Shown one piece after another: positions 42,718 through 52,669 of a stretch of DNA of 64,000 bases (positions are counted from its first letter, which is position 1; every line of letters begins with the position of its first letter). The notes beneath the pieces were generated by a model, which was not told where the DNA came from, searched no databases, and saw only the letters and a program-made list of their open reading frames with translations. Source of the stretch: Limisphaerales bacterium (lineage in GTDB: Bacteria; Verrucomicrobiota; Verrucomicrobiia; Limisphaerales; UBA1100); assembly GCA_014382585.1 (NCBI GenBank), contig JACNJL010000043.1, positions 1 through 64,000 on the forward strand. Reading direction: 5' to 3'. The position numbers and the translations under genes were made by a program.

Positions 42718-44104
42718 CTCACGCCGAGAGTTCCTCCGCCATCTGGGTGGCGGCTTCGGCCTGATGGCGCTGGGCGATCTGTTGGCACGCGCGCCGCAAG
42801 CCGTCGGCCATCACCCCGCCAAAGCCAAGGCGGTCATCCAAATTTTTTGCCCGGGCGGCATGAGTCAGGTGGATACATGGGACCACAAACCGGAGCTAGC
42901 CAAGCGCACCGGCACCCCGTTCGATCCCGGAGGTCATTTACAATTCTTTGCGTCCAAACCCGGTAATTGTCAGGGCAGCCACTGGGCGTTCCAAAAACAC
43001 GGCGCCTGCGGTCGGCCCATGAGCGCGCTTTTCCCGCGGTTGGCCACCTGCGTGGACGACATGGCCTTCGTGCATTCCATGCACAGCAAATCCGCGCTGC
43101 ACGGCCCGGCGATGTTCATGATGAACAGTGGCTTCATCCTGCCCGGCTTTCCCTCGATGGGCGCGTGGGTGACGTATGGGCTCGGCAGTGAGGCGGATAA
43201 CCTGCCGGCATACGTCGTCCTGCCCGATCCGCGCGGTTTGCCGCCCGGCGGGGTGCTCAATTGGGGCGCCGGTTTTCTCCCCGCCAAGCAACAAGGGACC
43301 CCCATGCAAACCGCCGCAGACAAACCGCCTTTGGCTGATTTGTTTGCGCCCGAGGCCTTCAAGAATCACCCGCGCGATCATCAACTGCTCACTCTCCTCA
43401 ATCGCCGTCACGCGCAGGAGCGCCCGGGCAATTCCGAGCTGGAAGCGCGCATCAAAGCTTATGAGATGGCCGCCAAGCTGCAGATGAGCGCCCCGGAAGC
43501 CACACGCATCACCGGCGAAAGTGCGGCCACCCAAAAGCTGTATCAGCTGGAAGATGCGGACATCGGCCCCTTCGGCCGCCAATGCCTGCTGGCCCGACGG
43601 TTGGTGGAGCGCGGCGTGCGGTTCGTGCAAATTTTCTGTGGCGCGGAAAACACCACTGCGCGCAAAATCCGACCCAACTGGGACAGCCACGAGGATCTCC
43701 CGCGCGATCATGGTTACTGGGGCCGCGTCCTCGATGGCGGCGCCGCCGCGCTCCTCAAGGATCTCAAGGTGCGCGGGCTACTCGATGAAACGCTCGTGAT
43801 CTGCACCACCGAATTCGGCCGCCAACCCGCCGCCCAAGGCAGTAAAGGCCAAGGCCGCGACCACAATGCCGGCGCCTTCACCGCGTGGCTGGCCGGGGGC
43901 GGCATTCAGGGAGGAACAAGCTATGGTGCCACGGATGAACTTGGCTGGAAAGCGGCGGTGAACCCCACCTACTCCTACGATTTTCACGCCACCGCACTGC
44001 ACCTACTCGGCATTGATCACGAACGGCTGACGTTCTACCACAACGGCATCGAGCGCCGGCTCACCGATGTGCACGGCCACGTGATCAAGGAGTTGATCGC
44101 TTAA
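42707..44104 (+). CDS. DUF1501 protein (Tat-exported, sulfatase/phosphatase-like fold)
   Basis: 465 residues from the ATG at 42707 (an ATG at 42695 is also possible). The N-terminus [17 protein letters not shown] is a twin-arginine signal. DUF1501 belongs to the alkaline-phosphatase/sulfatase superfamily; FCPGGMSQVDTWDHKP holds the expected metal-binding Asp, and TTEFGRQPAAQGSKGQGRDH the later motif. DUF1501 and DUF1549/1553 genes form pairs in Planctomycetota and Verrucomicrobiota, and the 11-bp overlap with the gene before it indicates coupled expression. The substrate is unknown, perhaps modified polysaccharides. Confidence 0.9.
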   Translation: MSTSSRREFLRHLGGGFGLMALGDLLARAPQAVGHHPAKAKAVIQIFCPGGMSQVDTWDHKPELAKRTGTPFDPGGHLQFFASKPGNCQGSHWAFQKHGACGRPMSALFPRLATCVDDMAFVHSMHSKSALHGPAMFMMNSGFILPGFPSMGAWVTYGLGSEADNLPAYVVLPDPRGLPPGGVLNWGAGFLPAKQQGTPMQTAADKPPLADLFAPEAFKNHPRDHQLLTLLNRRHAQERPGNSELEARIKAYEMAAKLQMSAPEATRITGESAATQKLYQLEDADIGPFGRQCLLARRLVERGVRFVQIFCGAENTTARKIRPNWDSHEDLPRDHGYWGRVLDGGAAALLKDLKVRGLLDETLVICTTEFGRQPAAQGSKGQGRDHNAGAFTAWLAGGGIQGGTSYGATDELGWKAAVNPTYSYDFHATALHLLGIDHERLTFYHNGIERRLTDVHGHVIKELIA

Positions 44105-44113
44105 TGATCGCGC

Positions 44114-45577
44114 CTACGCCATCAGCGCCTTGATCGGGTGCACTTCCTCCACGCCGGTCAGGCGTTGGTCCAGTCCTTGGAACGGATACGTGAAGCGCGA
44201 GTGATCGATGCCCATCCGATCGAGGAGGGTGGCGTTCAACTCGTTGAGGTGTACGGGATCGCGAGTGATGTTGTAGCTGAAATCATCAGTAGCACCGTGG
44301 GTGATGCCGGTCTTAATGCCGGCGCCGGCGACCCACATGCAGAAGTTACGCGGATGATGATCGCGCCCGTAATTTTCGCGCGTGAGTTTGCCCTGGCAGT
44401 ACACGGTGCGACCGAATTCGCCACCGAAGACCACGAGCGTGTCATCCAGCAAACCACGTTGCTTGAGATCCTTCATCAACGCGGCGGTCGGTTGATCGGT
44501 GTCCATGCACTGGTTCTTGATCTGCGCGGGCAACGAGCCGTGCTGATCCCAGCCGCGATGGAGAATCTGCACCACGCGCACGCCGCGCTCCATCAATCGC
44601 CGCGTGAGCAGCGCCGAGTGGGCGTAGGTGCCGGGCTTGGTAGCGTTCGGGCCGTACATTTCCAAAGTGGCCTTACTCTCGCCGCTAAGATCGGTGAGGT
44701 CCGGCACGCTTGACTGCATACGAAAGGCCATCTCGTATTGCGCAATGCGCGTTTGCGTCTCGGGATCGCCAAAGCGTTCGAAGGTCTTTTGGTTCAACTG
44801 ACCGAGCGCATCCAGCATCGTACGCCGGTCGCCGGGATTCACGCCGGGAGGATTTTTTACGTACAACACCGGATCACCACTGCCGCGCAGTTTCACGCCA
44901 TCGTACTTGGACGCCAGAAAACCGCTGGACCACATGCGCGTGAAGAGCGCCTGACTGGGATTCTTGACGGTGGGCGTAAACACCACGAACGCCGGTAGGT
45001 TTTGGCAATCACTGCCGAGCCCATAGCTGAGCCAGGAACCGAGGCTGGGTTTGCCGGGCACCTCGCTGCCGGTCATCGCAAAGGTGCAAGCCGGATCGTG
45101 ATTGATCGCCTCGGTGTGCACGGAACGAATCATCGTGATGTCGTCCGCAATGGTTTTCATGTGCGGCAACAGCTCGCTCATCTCAATGCCCGACTGGCCG
45201 CACCGCTCGAACTTGAATTTGCTCGGGGCCACCGGAAACCGCTTTTGGCCACTGGTCATCGTGGTGATGCGCTGGCCGTTGCGGATGGAGTCCGGCAGGT
45301 CCTGATCGAAATGATCGGTCAGTCGCGGTTTATGATCGAAGAGATCAATCTGCGACGGCGCGCCGTTCATGTGCAGGTAGATCAGCCGCTTAGCCTTGGG
45401 CGCAAAATGTGGCAGGTCGGGCAGGGCCGGATGCATGTCCTCACCGGCCCCGGTCTGGGCGCCCCACGCGCGTTGGCCAAGCATGGAGGCCAACGCGATG
45501 CCGCCCACCTTGAGGCCGGCGCCCTGGAAAAATTGCCGGCGGTTCTGCAGTTGGAAAAATTCGTTTGCGGGATTCAT
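44114..45577 (-). CDS. DUF1501 protein, second copy
   Basis: 487 residues with a twin-arginine signal ([20 protein letters not shown]). Family motifs are [18 protein letters not shown] and [16 protein letters not shown] followed by GRDHHPRNF. It is the partner of the DUF1549/1553 gene directly upstream (1 bp between them). It is convergent with the other DUF1501 gene, 9 bp between stop codons. The two DUF1501 proteins differ widely, so they are not a recent duplication. Confidence 0.92.
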   Translation of the reverse strand: MNPANEFFQLQNRRQFFQGAGLKVGGIALASMLGQRAWGAQTGAGEDMHPALPDLPHFAPKAKRLIYLHMNGAPSQIDLFDHKPRLTDHFDQDLPDSIRNGQRITTMTSGQKRFPVAPSKFKFERCGQSGIEMSELLPHMKTIADDITMIRSVHTEAINHDPACTFAMTGSEVPGKPSLGSWLSYGLGSDCQNLPAFVVFTPTVKNPSQALFTRMWSSGFLASKYDGVKLRGSGDPVLYVKNPPGVNPGDRRTMLDALGQLNQKTFERFGDPETQTRIAQYEMAFRMQSSVPDLTDLSGESKATLEMYGPNATKPGTYAHSALLTRRLMERGVRVVQILHRGWDQHGSLPAQIKNQCMDTDQPTAALMKDLKQRGLLDDTLVVFGGEFGRTVYCQGKLTRENYGRDHHPRNFCMWVAGAGIKTGITHGATDDFSYNITRDPVHLNELNATLLDRMGIDHSRFTYPFQGLDQRLTGVEEVHPIKALMA

Positions 45578-45578
45578 G

Positions 45579-48500
45579 TCAGTTTTTGTTCACGACCTCG
45601 TCGAGGTTTAAAAGGAGATTAGCCACCAGCGTCCACGCCGCGAGATCCACAGGCGCGAGTTCGGGGTCGGCCTTGCTTTCGCCAAAGGCAATGAGTTGCT
45701 TCGCCGCCTCGGTGTCCTTGGCAAAGCGCGCGCGATGACCAGCCAGTACGTTGGTGATGATCTGGGTCTCTGCCGCGGCGGGATGCCGGGCCGTCGCCAC
45801 GCGCCACGCCCAGCGGACGCGGGCATCGGCGTCCTCGCCGCCTTCCTTGAGAATGCGCTGGGCCAGATTGCGCGCCGCCTCAACATGCTGCACATCATTC
45901 ATCAGCTGCAACGCCTGCATCGGCGTGTTGCTCCGGCCGCGTGCGGCGCAGCTTTGCTCGCGATTCGGGCCATCAAAGCTGGACATAAAAGGCGGCGGCG
46001 CAGTGCGCTTGAGGAAGGTGTAGATGCTGCGGCGATACAGTTCGTCGCCCGTGCCCTGCTTGTAGTTGCGCGTGTTGCTACTGGCAAACCCGACCGGCTC
46101 CCAGATGTTGGGCGGCTGATAAGGATTCACCCCGCGTCCGCCGAGCGTGGGCACCATCAATCCACTGAGGCTCAGCACCTGATCGCGCAACACCTCGGCA
46201 TCCAGCCGATGCCGCGGGCCACGGGCCAGCAGACGGTTTTCCGGATCCTTCTCCAGCAACGCCGGCGTGACGGCGGAGCGTTGGCGGTAGGCGTGGCTGG
46301 TGAGCAGTCGCGTGATCAGCCGTTGCATATCCCAGTCGTCCTCAACGAATTGCACGGCCAACCAATCGAGCAACTCGGGATGGCTCGGAAGATCGCCCTG
46401 CGTGCCAAAGTCCGCGCTCGTTTTCACAAGGCCTGTGCCAAAGAACTGCTGCCACATGCGGTTCACCGCCACGCGCGCGGTGAGCGGATGCTGACCGCTG
46501 ACCAGCCAGTTGGCGAAATCCAGCCGGTTGTAATCGCGATCCTTCGGCTTGGCCGGCAGCGACGGCAGGAAAGCCGGCACATTGCGACTGACCTTTTCCC
46601 CGCGGACATTGTATTGGCCGCGAACCATCACGTAGCTCTGGCGTGGCTTGGGCAGGTCCGCCATCACGAAGGTGATCGCAGTATTCTTGCTGATAGCCTC
46701 CATCTCGCCCGCGAGCGCGGCCTTTTCATTTTTCAAATCCGCCAAGGCCTTTGGCGGATTGGCGTACACGCGCTCGACCCATAACAGGAAGGCTTCCTTC
46801 TGCTCGGCCTCCGTCCACTTGTCCGGTGTCTTGCCGCGCAACCGGCGCCACACCGCATCGGGCAAATCCTTTTTGCGGACGTTTTCCGGCTGCGCTTTCC
46901 ACGTCGTCCATGAGAACGCAGGATCGCCCACTGGATCGGTGACGGACGCTACGCCTGCCTTGTCCCAGTACACTTTACCGGCGAATTGTGTGAACGCCCA
47001 ACCGTTCAGTTTCGCGCCCGGCTTCAGCCCCACTTTGGCGGCGTCCACCTCCAAGCGCACCCACTTGCCCACCTCCGGCAGATCGCCGAGGCGTTGGCGG
47101 CTGACCGATTTGTCCGTGCCCCACTCGATCTTGTTTTCGCCCCAGTACGCGCGATGCTCCCAAGTGCCGTCATTGAATTGCAGCATGATCTGCTTGGGCG
47201 GATTGAGCGTATCCAGATACACGTGCGCGAACAGTTTCATGCCTTTCTCAACGATCAACGGCGGGTTGGCGCCGGTGAAGAAATGCTGACTCAACCCTGC
47301 CGCCTCGCGCACCGTCGCCTTGCTGCCGCTGAACACCGGCTCCGGGTTGCTCACGAATTTCCACGGCGTATTGCCCTGCGCCGCGCCTTTCGCAGGCACG
47401 GCATCCTCGATCCACACATTCTCTTTGACGATCGGCGAGGGCGGCACGTCGAGCTGCGCGGGATCAATATAAGCCACCTTCAATGCCGCTTCGCTAATGC
47501 GTTTCTCCATCGCCTCAATTTTCTTTTCCAATGCCGCGAGCTTTTCCTGATCGCCCGGACGCGGCACGCGCAGGATCGGCGGCGTGTCCTTTTTATTGCC
47601 GTCCATCGCCGGATCGGCCGCACTGTGGAAGAAGGAGTACATCGAGTAAAATTCCTTGGTCGAAAGTGGATCAAACTTGTGATCGTGGCACACCGCGCAA
47701 CCAGCCGTGAGACCCATCCACACCTCCACCGCCGTTGAGGTGCGATCGACCGCGTACCGGTAAATCCATTCCTCCCCGATGCTTCCGCCCTCGCTGGTGC
47801 TTACATTGCAGCGGTTGAAGCCCGAGGCAATCTTCTGGTCCAACGTCGGTTCCGGCAACAAATCCCCGGCCAACTGCCAGCGCGTAAAATCATCGAACTT
47901 GATGTTCTGATTGAACGCCCGCACCACCCAATCGCGGTACGGCCACATGGACCGTTCGTTGTCGAGGTGCAGCCCGTGCGTGTCCGCATACCGCGCGAGG
48001 TCGAGCCAATACCGCGCCATGTGCTCGCCATAAGCCGGCCGCTTCATGAGACCGCTGATCAACCGCTCCAGCTTGTCCGGCGATTTGTCTGCGAGAAAAG
48101 CATCAACCTCCTTGGGCGTGGGCGGCAATCCCGTCAGATCCAAAAACACGCGCCGCACCAACGTCTCCGGCGTGGCCAAGGGCGCGGGTTTCAGACCTTC
48201 CCGAGTCAGACGCTGTTGCAAAAATGCATCAATCGGATTCGGCGCGCCTTTCGGTGCCGCCGGTTTCTTCGGCGCAATGAAAGCCCAGTGCTCCTCGTAC
48301 TTGGCCCCCTGCTCGATCCATGTTTTGAGCGTTTGTTTCTCTTCGAGCGTGAGGAATTTTTTCGTTTTCAGCGGCGGCATCACTTCATCCGAATCCGTTG
48401 AATTAATCCGCGCCCACAATTCACTTTCCGAAACATTCCCCGGCACAATCGCTGCCGCTCCATTTTTGGATGCAAACGCGCCGTCCGCAGTGTCCAGCCG

Positions 48501-48653
48501 CAGCTTACCCTTCCGCTTCTTCGCATCCTGCCCGTGACACGAGAAACAGTTTTTCGACAAAATCGCCCGCACATCGCGGTTAAACTCCACCGGTGCGGCC
48601 CACGCGCAGCTCGCCGCCAAGCACAAAACCATCGCCTGTCTAATACTGTTCAT
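45579..48653 (-). CDS. Exported cytochrome-domain DUF1549/DUF1553 (PSD1) protein
   Basis: 1024 residues with a signal peptide ([13 protein letters not shown]). A PSCyt1 cytochrome-c-like domain at residues about 20-110 carries the heme motif CFSCHG and an axial-type [13 protein letters not shown]1549 follows with [16 protein letters not shown] and a second CAVCHDHK. The middle (about 420-610) is a jelly-roll (LamG-like) region and the C-terminus is DUF1553 with [20 protein letters not shown]. The start at 48653 is supported by the signal peptide and a promoter ending 6 nt before it. It is paired with the DUF1501 gene at 44114. Confidence 0.9.
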   Translation of the reverse strand: MNSIRQAMVLCLAASCAWAAPVEFNRDVRAILSKNCFSCHGQDAKKRKGKLRLDTADGAFASKNGAAAIVPGNVSESELWARINSTDSDEVMPPLKTKKFLTLEEKQTLKTWIEQGAKYEEHWAFIAPKKPAAPKGAPNPIDAFLQQRLTREGLKPAPLATPETLVRRVFLDLTGLPPTPKEVDAFLADKSPDKLERLISGLMKRPAYGEHMARYWLDLARYADTHGLHLDNERSMWPYRDWVVRAFNQNIKFDDFTRWQLAGDLLPEPTLDQKIASGFNRCNVSTSEGGSIGEEWIYRYAVDRTSTAVEVWMGLTAGCAVCHDHKFDPLSTKEFYSMYSFFHSAADPAMDGNKKDTPPILRVPRPGDQEKLAALEKKIEAMEKRISEAALKVAYIDPAQLDVPPSPIVKENVWIEDAVPAKGAAQGNTPWKFVSNPEPVFSGSKATVREAAGLSQHFFTGANPPLIVEKGMKLFAHVYLDTLNPPKQIMLQFNDGTWEHRAYWGENKIEWGTDKSVSRQRLGDLPEVGKWVRLEVDAAKVGLKPGAKLNGWAFTQFAGKVYWDKAGVASVTDPVGDPAFSWTTWKAQPENVRKKDLPDAVWRRLRGKTPDKWTEAEQKEAFLLWVERVYANPPKALADLKNEKAALAGEMEAISKNTAITFVMADLPKPRQSYVMVRGQYNVRGEKVSRNVPAFLPSLPAKPKDRDYNRLDFANWLVSGQHPLTARVAVNRMWQQFFGTGLVKTSADFGTQGDLPSHPELLDWLAVQFVEDDWDMQRLITRLLTSHAYRQRSAVTPALLEKDPENRLLARGPRHRLDAEVLRDQVLSLSGLMVPTLGGRGVNPYQPPNIWEPVGFASSNTRNYKQGTGDELYRRSIYTFLKRTAPPPFMSSFDGPNREQSCAARGRSNTPMQALQLMNDVQHVEAARNLAQRILKEGGEDADARVRWAWRVATARHPAAAETQIITNVLAGHRARFAKDTEAAKQLIAFGESKADPELAPVDLAAWTLVANLLLNLDEVVNKN

Positions 48654-48659
48654 GCCAAA

Positions 48660-48687
48660 AGAATAATCCGTTTTCAGATTCAATCAA
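48660..48687 (-). promoter_or_regulatory. Promoter of the PSD1 gene (leaderless type)
   Basis: On the minus strand TTGATT (48687-48682), a 16-bp spacer and TATTCT (48665-48660), then 6 nt to the ATG at 48653. There is no Shine-Dalgarno sequence. Confidence 0.55.
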
Positions 48688-48730
48688 GCTTTCCAAGGGA
48701 GACGTATTGGTTTCGACGATTGTTCAAATT

Positions 48731-48856
48731 AACCACAGAGACACAGAGAGCACAGAGGAGAAAAAACGGACTCGCAAGTTCACCCTTTCAGTGCGCCTCA
48801 ATGGAGGGACGAGCTTGCGAATCCGCGACCTGAACATCTCATGCTCTCTGTGGTAA
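48731..48856. repeat. ACCACAGAG-type inverted repeat, copy 3, with internal hairpin
   Basis: The outer arms are AACCACAGAGACACAGAGAG and CTCTCTGTGGT. Between them lies about 80 bp with its own inverted repeat, GGACTCGCAAG and CTTGCGAATCC. The element separates the start region of the PSD1 gene from the end of recN. Confidence 0.7.
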
Positions 48857-48860
48857 AAAA

Positions 48861-50525
48861 TTACCTCAACAATTCCTCCGCATGCTTGCGGGCGGCGGTG
48901 GATTGGCCGCCGAGCATTCGGGCGAGTTCGTCGACGCGGGCTTGGGCGTTGAGGGGGGTGATGTTGGATTCGGTGCGGCCGTCGATGACGGCTTTGCTGA
49001 CGACGTAATGGGCCTGCGCCGCGGCCGCAACCGGCGCTAGGTGCGTGATGCAGAGGACTTGACGTTGGTCAGCAATTTGTCGCATGCGTTCGCCGACGGC
49101 ATGGGCGGTTTCGCCGCCGACATTGGCGTCGACTTCGTCGAAGATCAAAACGGGAATGGAATCTTCAGCGGCGAGCACGGTCTTGAGCGCCAGCATCACG
49201 CGGGCGAGTTCGCCGGAGGAGGCAATGGCTCGCAACGGACGGGCAGGTTCGCCGGGGTTGGGCGCGAATTGAAACTCCACGGTGTCCAGCCCGGAGGCCT
49301 TGACCTCGGCGGGGCGATCGGTGGAACTGAGCGCGACATCGAGCTGGCTTTGGGCAAAGCCGAGGTCGTTGAGATGGGAGGTGACGGCCTTGGTCAGCTT
49401 GGGGATGAGCTTCTGGCGTTGGGCGGATAGTTTTTGGCCGCTTTGGATGAGGTTGGTCTCAAGTGAATTCAACTCGGCATTCAGCCGCGCCAATTCCTCA
49501 TCGCGGCTCTCGAGCGTGGCGAGCTTCTGCGCGGCTTCTTCGCCGAAGGTATTTACCGCCTCGATGCTGCCGCCGTACTTGCGCTTGAGCGATTGCGCGA
49601 GGTTGACGCGTTCCTCTAGCGAGGCGAGTTGGGCGGGATCAATGTCCACGCGATCGGCATAAACGGTCAGGGCACTTTGCAGTTCCTGTAAATTGGCGCG
49701 GGCTTCTTCGTGCAATTCCACCAGTCCGGCAGCGCTGTCATCGACCTGCTGCAGATCGGCCAGCACCCGGCCGAGATCACCGGAACGGTCGAGCAGGGAT
49801 CCTTCGTTTTCACTGACCAACTGTAAGGCGCCTTGGCATAACTCTAGCAAACGTGCGGCGTTACTGGAGCGTTGGTAATCGGCTTCGAGATTTTCCTCTT
49901 CGGCGGGGTCCAACGCGGCACCGGTGATTTCCTTGACCTGAAACCGCAGCAGATCGAGCTGTTGCGCGTAGGTGGCCTCATCGACCACGAGATCGGCCTT
50001 GGCCTGCTCAATCTCGGTGCGGCGCTGGAGCAGGGTGGTGAAGGCGGCGCGCGGTTGCTGCAGTCCGCCAAAGGCATCGAGTATGGCAAGCTGTCGCGCG
50101 GGATGCAGCAGCGACTGATGATCGTGCGGTCCGTGCATGTCCACCAGCCATTCGCCAATCCGCTTGAGCACAGCCAGAGTGGTGGCGCTACCATTGACGA
50201 ACTGGCGATTGCTGCCGGCGGTCGTGAACGTGCGTTTGAGGAGCAATTGGTTTTCCTCGCAGGGTTCCAAACCGTGCTCTTCCAGAAACCTGGGCAGTGG
50301 CGCATCGAGTTGGGCTACATCGAAGTTGGCCTCGACGGTGCATTGATCAGCCTCGGCGCGGATGAGCGTACGATCGGCGCGTTCGCCCAGCACAAGATTG
50401 AGAGCACCGATGAGGATCGACTTGCCCGCGCCCGTCTCGCCACTGATGGCATTGTAGCCGGGCCCGAGCTCCAGTGTGAGATCGGTGACCAACGCCAGAT
50501 TTCGAATTCGCAGCGTGTCTAACAT
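48861..50525 (-). CDS. recN: DNA repair protein RecN
   Basis: SMC-like ATPase of recombinational repair, 554 residues. The start [20 protein letters not shown] is typical, so the ATG at 50525 is used and an open upstream extension is rejected. Walker A is [14 protein letters not shown] near residue 30, a coiled coil spans about 150-380, and the ABC signature [14 protein letters not shown] precedes Walker B in [17 protein letters not shown]. The signature has SSGE where most RecN proteins have SGGE. It is divergent from the MBL-fold gene. Confidence 0.96.
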   Translation of the reverse strand: MLDTLRIRNLALVTDLTLELGPGYNAISGETGAGKSILIGALNLVLGERADRTLIRAEADQCTVEANFDVAQLDAPLPRFLEEHGLEPCEENQLLLKRTFTTAGSNRQFVNGSATTLAVLKRIGEWLVDMHGPHDHQSLLHPARQLAILDAFGGLQQPRAAFTTLLQRRTEIEQAKADLVVDEATYAQQLDLLRFQVKEITGAALDPAEEENLEADYQRSSNAARLLELCQGALQLVSENEGSLLDRSGDLGRVLADLQQVDDSAAGLVELHEEARANLQELQSALTVYADRVDIDPAQLASLEERVNLAQSLKRKYGGSIEAVNTFGEEAAQKLATLESRDEELARLNAELNSLETNLIQSGQKLSAQRQKLIPKLTKAVTSHLNDLGFAQSQLDVALSSTDRPAEVKASGLDTVEFQFAPNPGEPARPLRAIASSGELARVMLALKTVLAAEDSIPVLIFDEVDANVGGETAHAVGERMRQIADQRQVLCITHLAPVAAAAQAHYVVSKAVIDGRTESNITPLNAQARVDELARMLGGQSTAARKHAEELLR

Positions 50526-50604
50526 CCGCGGGCATTGTGCCGATAAACGTGCGCGGGAAAATAAAATTGTGTTCACCGGCGCATTCGGGCATCCCTGCGG
50601 GCGC

Positions 50605-51393
50605 ATGGCGTTTGAGTTCACATTTTTGGGGACGGGTACTTCGCAGGGGGTACCGGTGATTGGGAAGGAGTATCCGCCGGAGTTTTTGGCAAACCCCAAG
50701 AATCATCGGCTGAGGAGTTCGATTTATGTGGTCACTGATGAAGTGAAACTGGTAGTGGACACGACACCGGATTTTCGTACGCAATGTTTGCGCGAAAACA
50801 TTCGCTGGCTGGACGCGGTGCTGGTGACGCATGCGCACACTGACCACATCATGGGCATGGATGATTGCCGGCGGTTTTGTGATCTCCGAAAAGGGTCGCT
50901 GCCCATTTATGCGAACGCGACGACAATGGGCCACTTGCGCCGCGTGCACGCACATTCGTTTCACGACGGCGAAATGAAGAAGGGGTATTTTAAGCCGGAA
51001 CAAAATGTCGTCGACGGGCCGTTTGAAATTGGCGATCTGCGCATCACGCCGGTGGATTTGCCACACGGCGATATGGGGTCCACGGGCTATTTGTTCGAAC
51101 AGGGCGGAGAGAAGAAGCTGGCTTACCTCACCGATGCCAAGGCCGTACCGAAGGAAGTGGTGCAGGCGGTAAAGGGCGTGGAGGTTGCCGTACTCGATGC
51201 CTTGCGACCGGAGGAACATTGGACCCACATGAGCACGAGAGAGGCACTAGCGGCCGCCGAACAGATTGGCCCGAGGGAAACGATTTTCACACATCTGACT
51301 CACTACTATGACCACGATATCGATCAGGCCAAGCTGCCGGAAGGCGTGCGGTTGGCGTGGGATGGGTTGAGGGTGGTATCCAATTCTCAATGA
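50605..51393 (+). CDS. MBL-fold metallohydrolase (PhnP-like)
   Basis: 262 residues. The metallo-beta-lactamase motif is [16 protein letters not shown] near residue 78, and the later ligands are in [12 protein letters not shown] (His), [11 protein letters not shown] (Asp) and [11 protein letters not shown] (His). The N-terminal [15 protein letters not shown] is typical of PhnP-like phosphodiesterases. The ATG at 50605 is used; upstream frame overlaps recN. A weak promoter TTGTGT-17-CATCCC (50567-50595) ends 9 nt before the ATG. Confidence 0.92.
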   Translation: MAFEFTFLGTGTSQGVPVIGKEYPPEFLANPKNHRLRSSIYVVTDEVKLVVDTTPDFRTQCLRENIRWLDAVLVTHAHTDHIMGMDDCRRFCDLRKGSLPIYANATTMGHLRRVHAHSFHDGEMKKGYFKPEQNVVDGPFEIGDLRITPVDLPHGDMGSTGYLFEQGGEKKLAYLTDAKAVPKEVVQAVKGVEVAVLDALRPEEHWTHMSTREALAAAEQIGPRETIFTHLTHYYDHDIDQAKLPEGVRLAWDGLRVVSNSQ

Positions 51394-51480
51394 CCAAATC
51401 CCAAGAACCAATGATCAAGAATCCATTGGGGTTTTGTTGATTGGTTTTTCCTTGGTCGTTGGGTTTTGGGAATTGGTCAT
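51388..51480. repeat. AATGACCAAA-type inverted repeat, copy 2
   Basis: CAATGACCAAATCCCAAGAA on the left and TTGGGAATTGGTCATTAAA on the right are reverse complements, with GATCAAG.. and ..TTGATTGG pairing inside. It covers the stop codon of the MBL gene. The same words occur at 28660-28740. Confidence 0.7.
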
Positions 51481-51482
51481 TA

Positions 51483-51534
51483 AAAAACGGCCGCCGATGG
51501 CGACCGTTCTGATAAGACTGTATCGGCCGTTTTT
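51483..51534. terminator. Bidirectional terminator
   Basis: AAAAACGGCC (51483-51492) and GGCCGTTTTT (51525-51534) are perfect reverse complements. Each arm supplies a T run in one direction, so it can end both the MBL gene (plus) and the isomerase gene (minus), whose stop codon it overlaps. Confidence 0.7.
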
Positions 51535-52586
51535 CAGGCTCCCATTTCGTCTTCGAAGGAGCCTTCGGAAACCGGGAAGCAAAGTTGGTCGCGGACGTAT
51601 TGGATGCCTTCGATGGCGGTGGCGTCCGGATCGCGGTAGTTGCTTTCAGTCTCAGCGATAAGCGGGGCGGTTTCGGTGCCCATAATCTTATTGTAACGGG
51701 CGGGGTAGCCGATGTTGATGAGCGTTTCCACGTAGCGCACCATGTTGAGATCGCCACTGCCGAGGTCGGTGAACTGCATGGCCCGGTTGCGCCAGTTGCC
51801 GTCCATGCGGCGTAAGGGCACGTTCGGGCGAACGACGAAATTCTTCACGTGGCAGGCGTACACACGATCTTTCACGGCCGCGTGAGTGAAACGCGTTTCC
51901 CAATCTTCGCCTTCCCAGCAATGGGAGGGATCAGCGTTGACGGTGAGGGTTTTATCGCCATCACAAATTTTCACCAGATGGCCAAACTCCTCCGCGCACA
52001 TGGCGGCGGTGCCGGGGTGAATCTCGTGGGCGAGATAAATGCCGAGGCTGTTGGCGTGAGCGCGAATCTTGGCGGTCTTGTTCACGAACCGCTCATCGCC
52101 TTCCTTGTTGAGATCGCCGCCGTCCGGGGAGGTCCAGAATCCCCACGGATAACCCGTGGCCAATTCCCAGCCGTGGGAAACGCCCCAAAACATCGGTAGA
52201 ATCTTGATGCCCAACTCGGCGCAGAGATCCATCATGCGGAGCAGGTAATCCTCGTACCATTGCTCCAGCTCTTCCGGGCTTTTATCCTGATTTTGCCCGT
52301 GGATAAACGCATGGCCACTCTTGGTGCCGGTCCAAGCGCTGGTGTGTACCCAGAACGCGCAGTGGCCGCTGACGCCGTCGAGCTTGAGGCCGTTTTTCTC
52401 AAACGCTTCTTTGATGTCGGAGGCGCTGCGAAATTTCGAGCCATCGGAGCCGTCCTCCTCCAACATATAATTGCTCGGCTGCGCGCCCGCGGCACCGGCT
52501 TCTTTGGCGAACTTCAGAAAGCCATCGAGTCCCTTGCCGCCGTGCTGGGCGCCTTCAATACTGCTGTGGTAGATAGGTTTAGCCAT
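51534..52586 (-). CDS. Xylose-isomerase-like TIM-barrel protein
   Basis: 350 residues of the sugar phosphate isomerase/epimerase group. Metal-binding-type residues appear in IYLAHEIHPGTAAM (Glu), LTVNADPSHCWEG (Asp, His) and YACHVKNFV (His). It has a good Shine-Dalgarno sequence (AAGGA, 7 nt before the ATG). Such genes are numerous in Verrucomicrobiota and usually serve use of uncommon sugars. No operon partner is nearby. Confidence 0.9.
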   Translation of the reverse strand: MAKPIYHSSIEGAQHGGKGLDGFLKFAKEAGAAGAQPSNYMLEEDGSDGSKFRSASDIKEAFEKNGLKLDGVSGHCAFWVHTSAWTGTKSGHAFIHGQNQDKSPEELEQWYEDYLLRMMDLCAELGIKILPMFWGVSHGWELATGYPWGFWTSPDGGDLNKEGDERFVNKTAKIRAHANSLGIYLAHEIHPGTAAMCAEEFGHLVKICDGDKTLTVNADPSHCWEGEDWETRFTHAAVKDRVYACHVKNFVVRPNVPLRRMDGNWRNRAMQFTDLGSGDLNMVRYVETLINIGYPARYNKIMGTETAPLIAETESNYRDPDATAIEGIQYVRDQLCFPVSEGSFEDEMGA

Positions 52587-52669
52587 AAGAATCCTTGAAT
52601 AGGGTTATTGGGTGGCGAAAAGTACCGAGAAAAACCCGAGAAGGCAACCTGAATTCGGCACCGGAAAAA

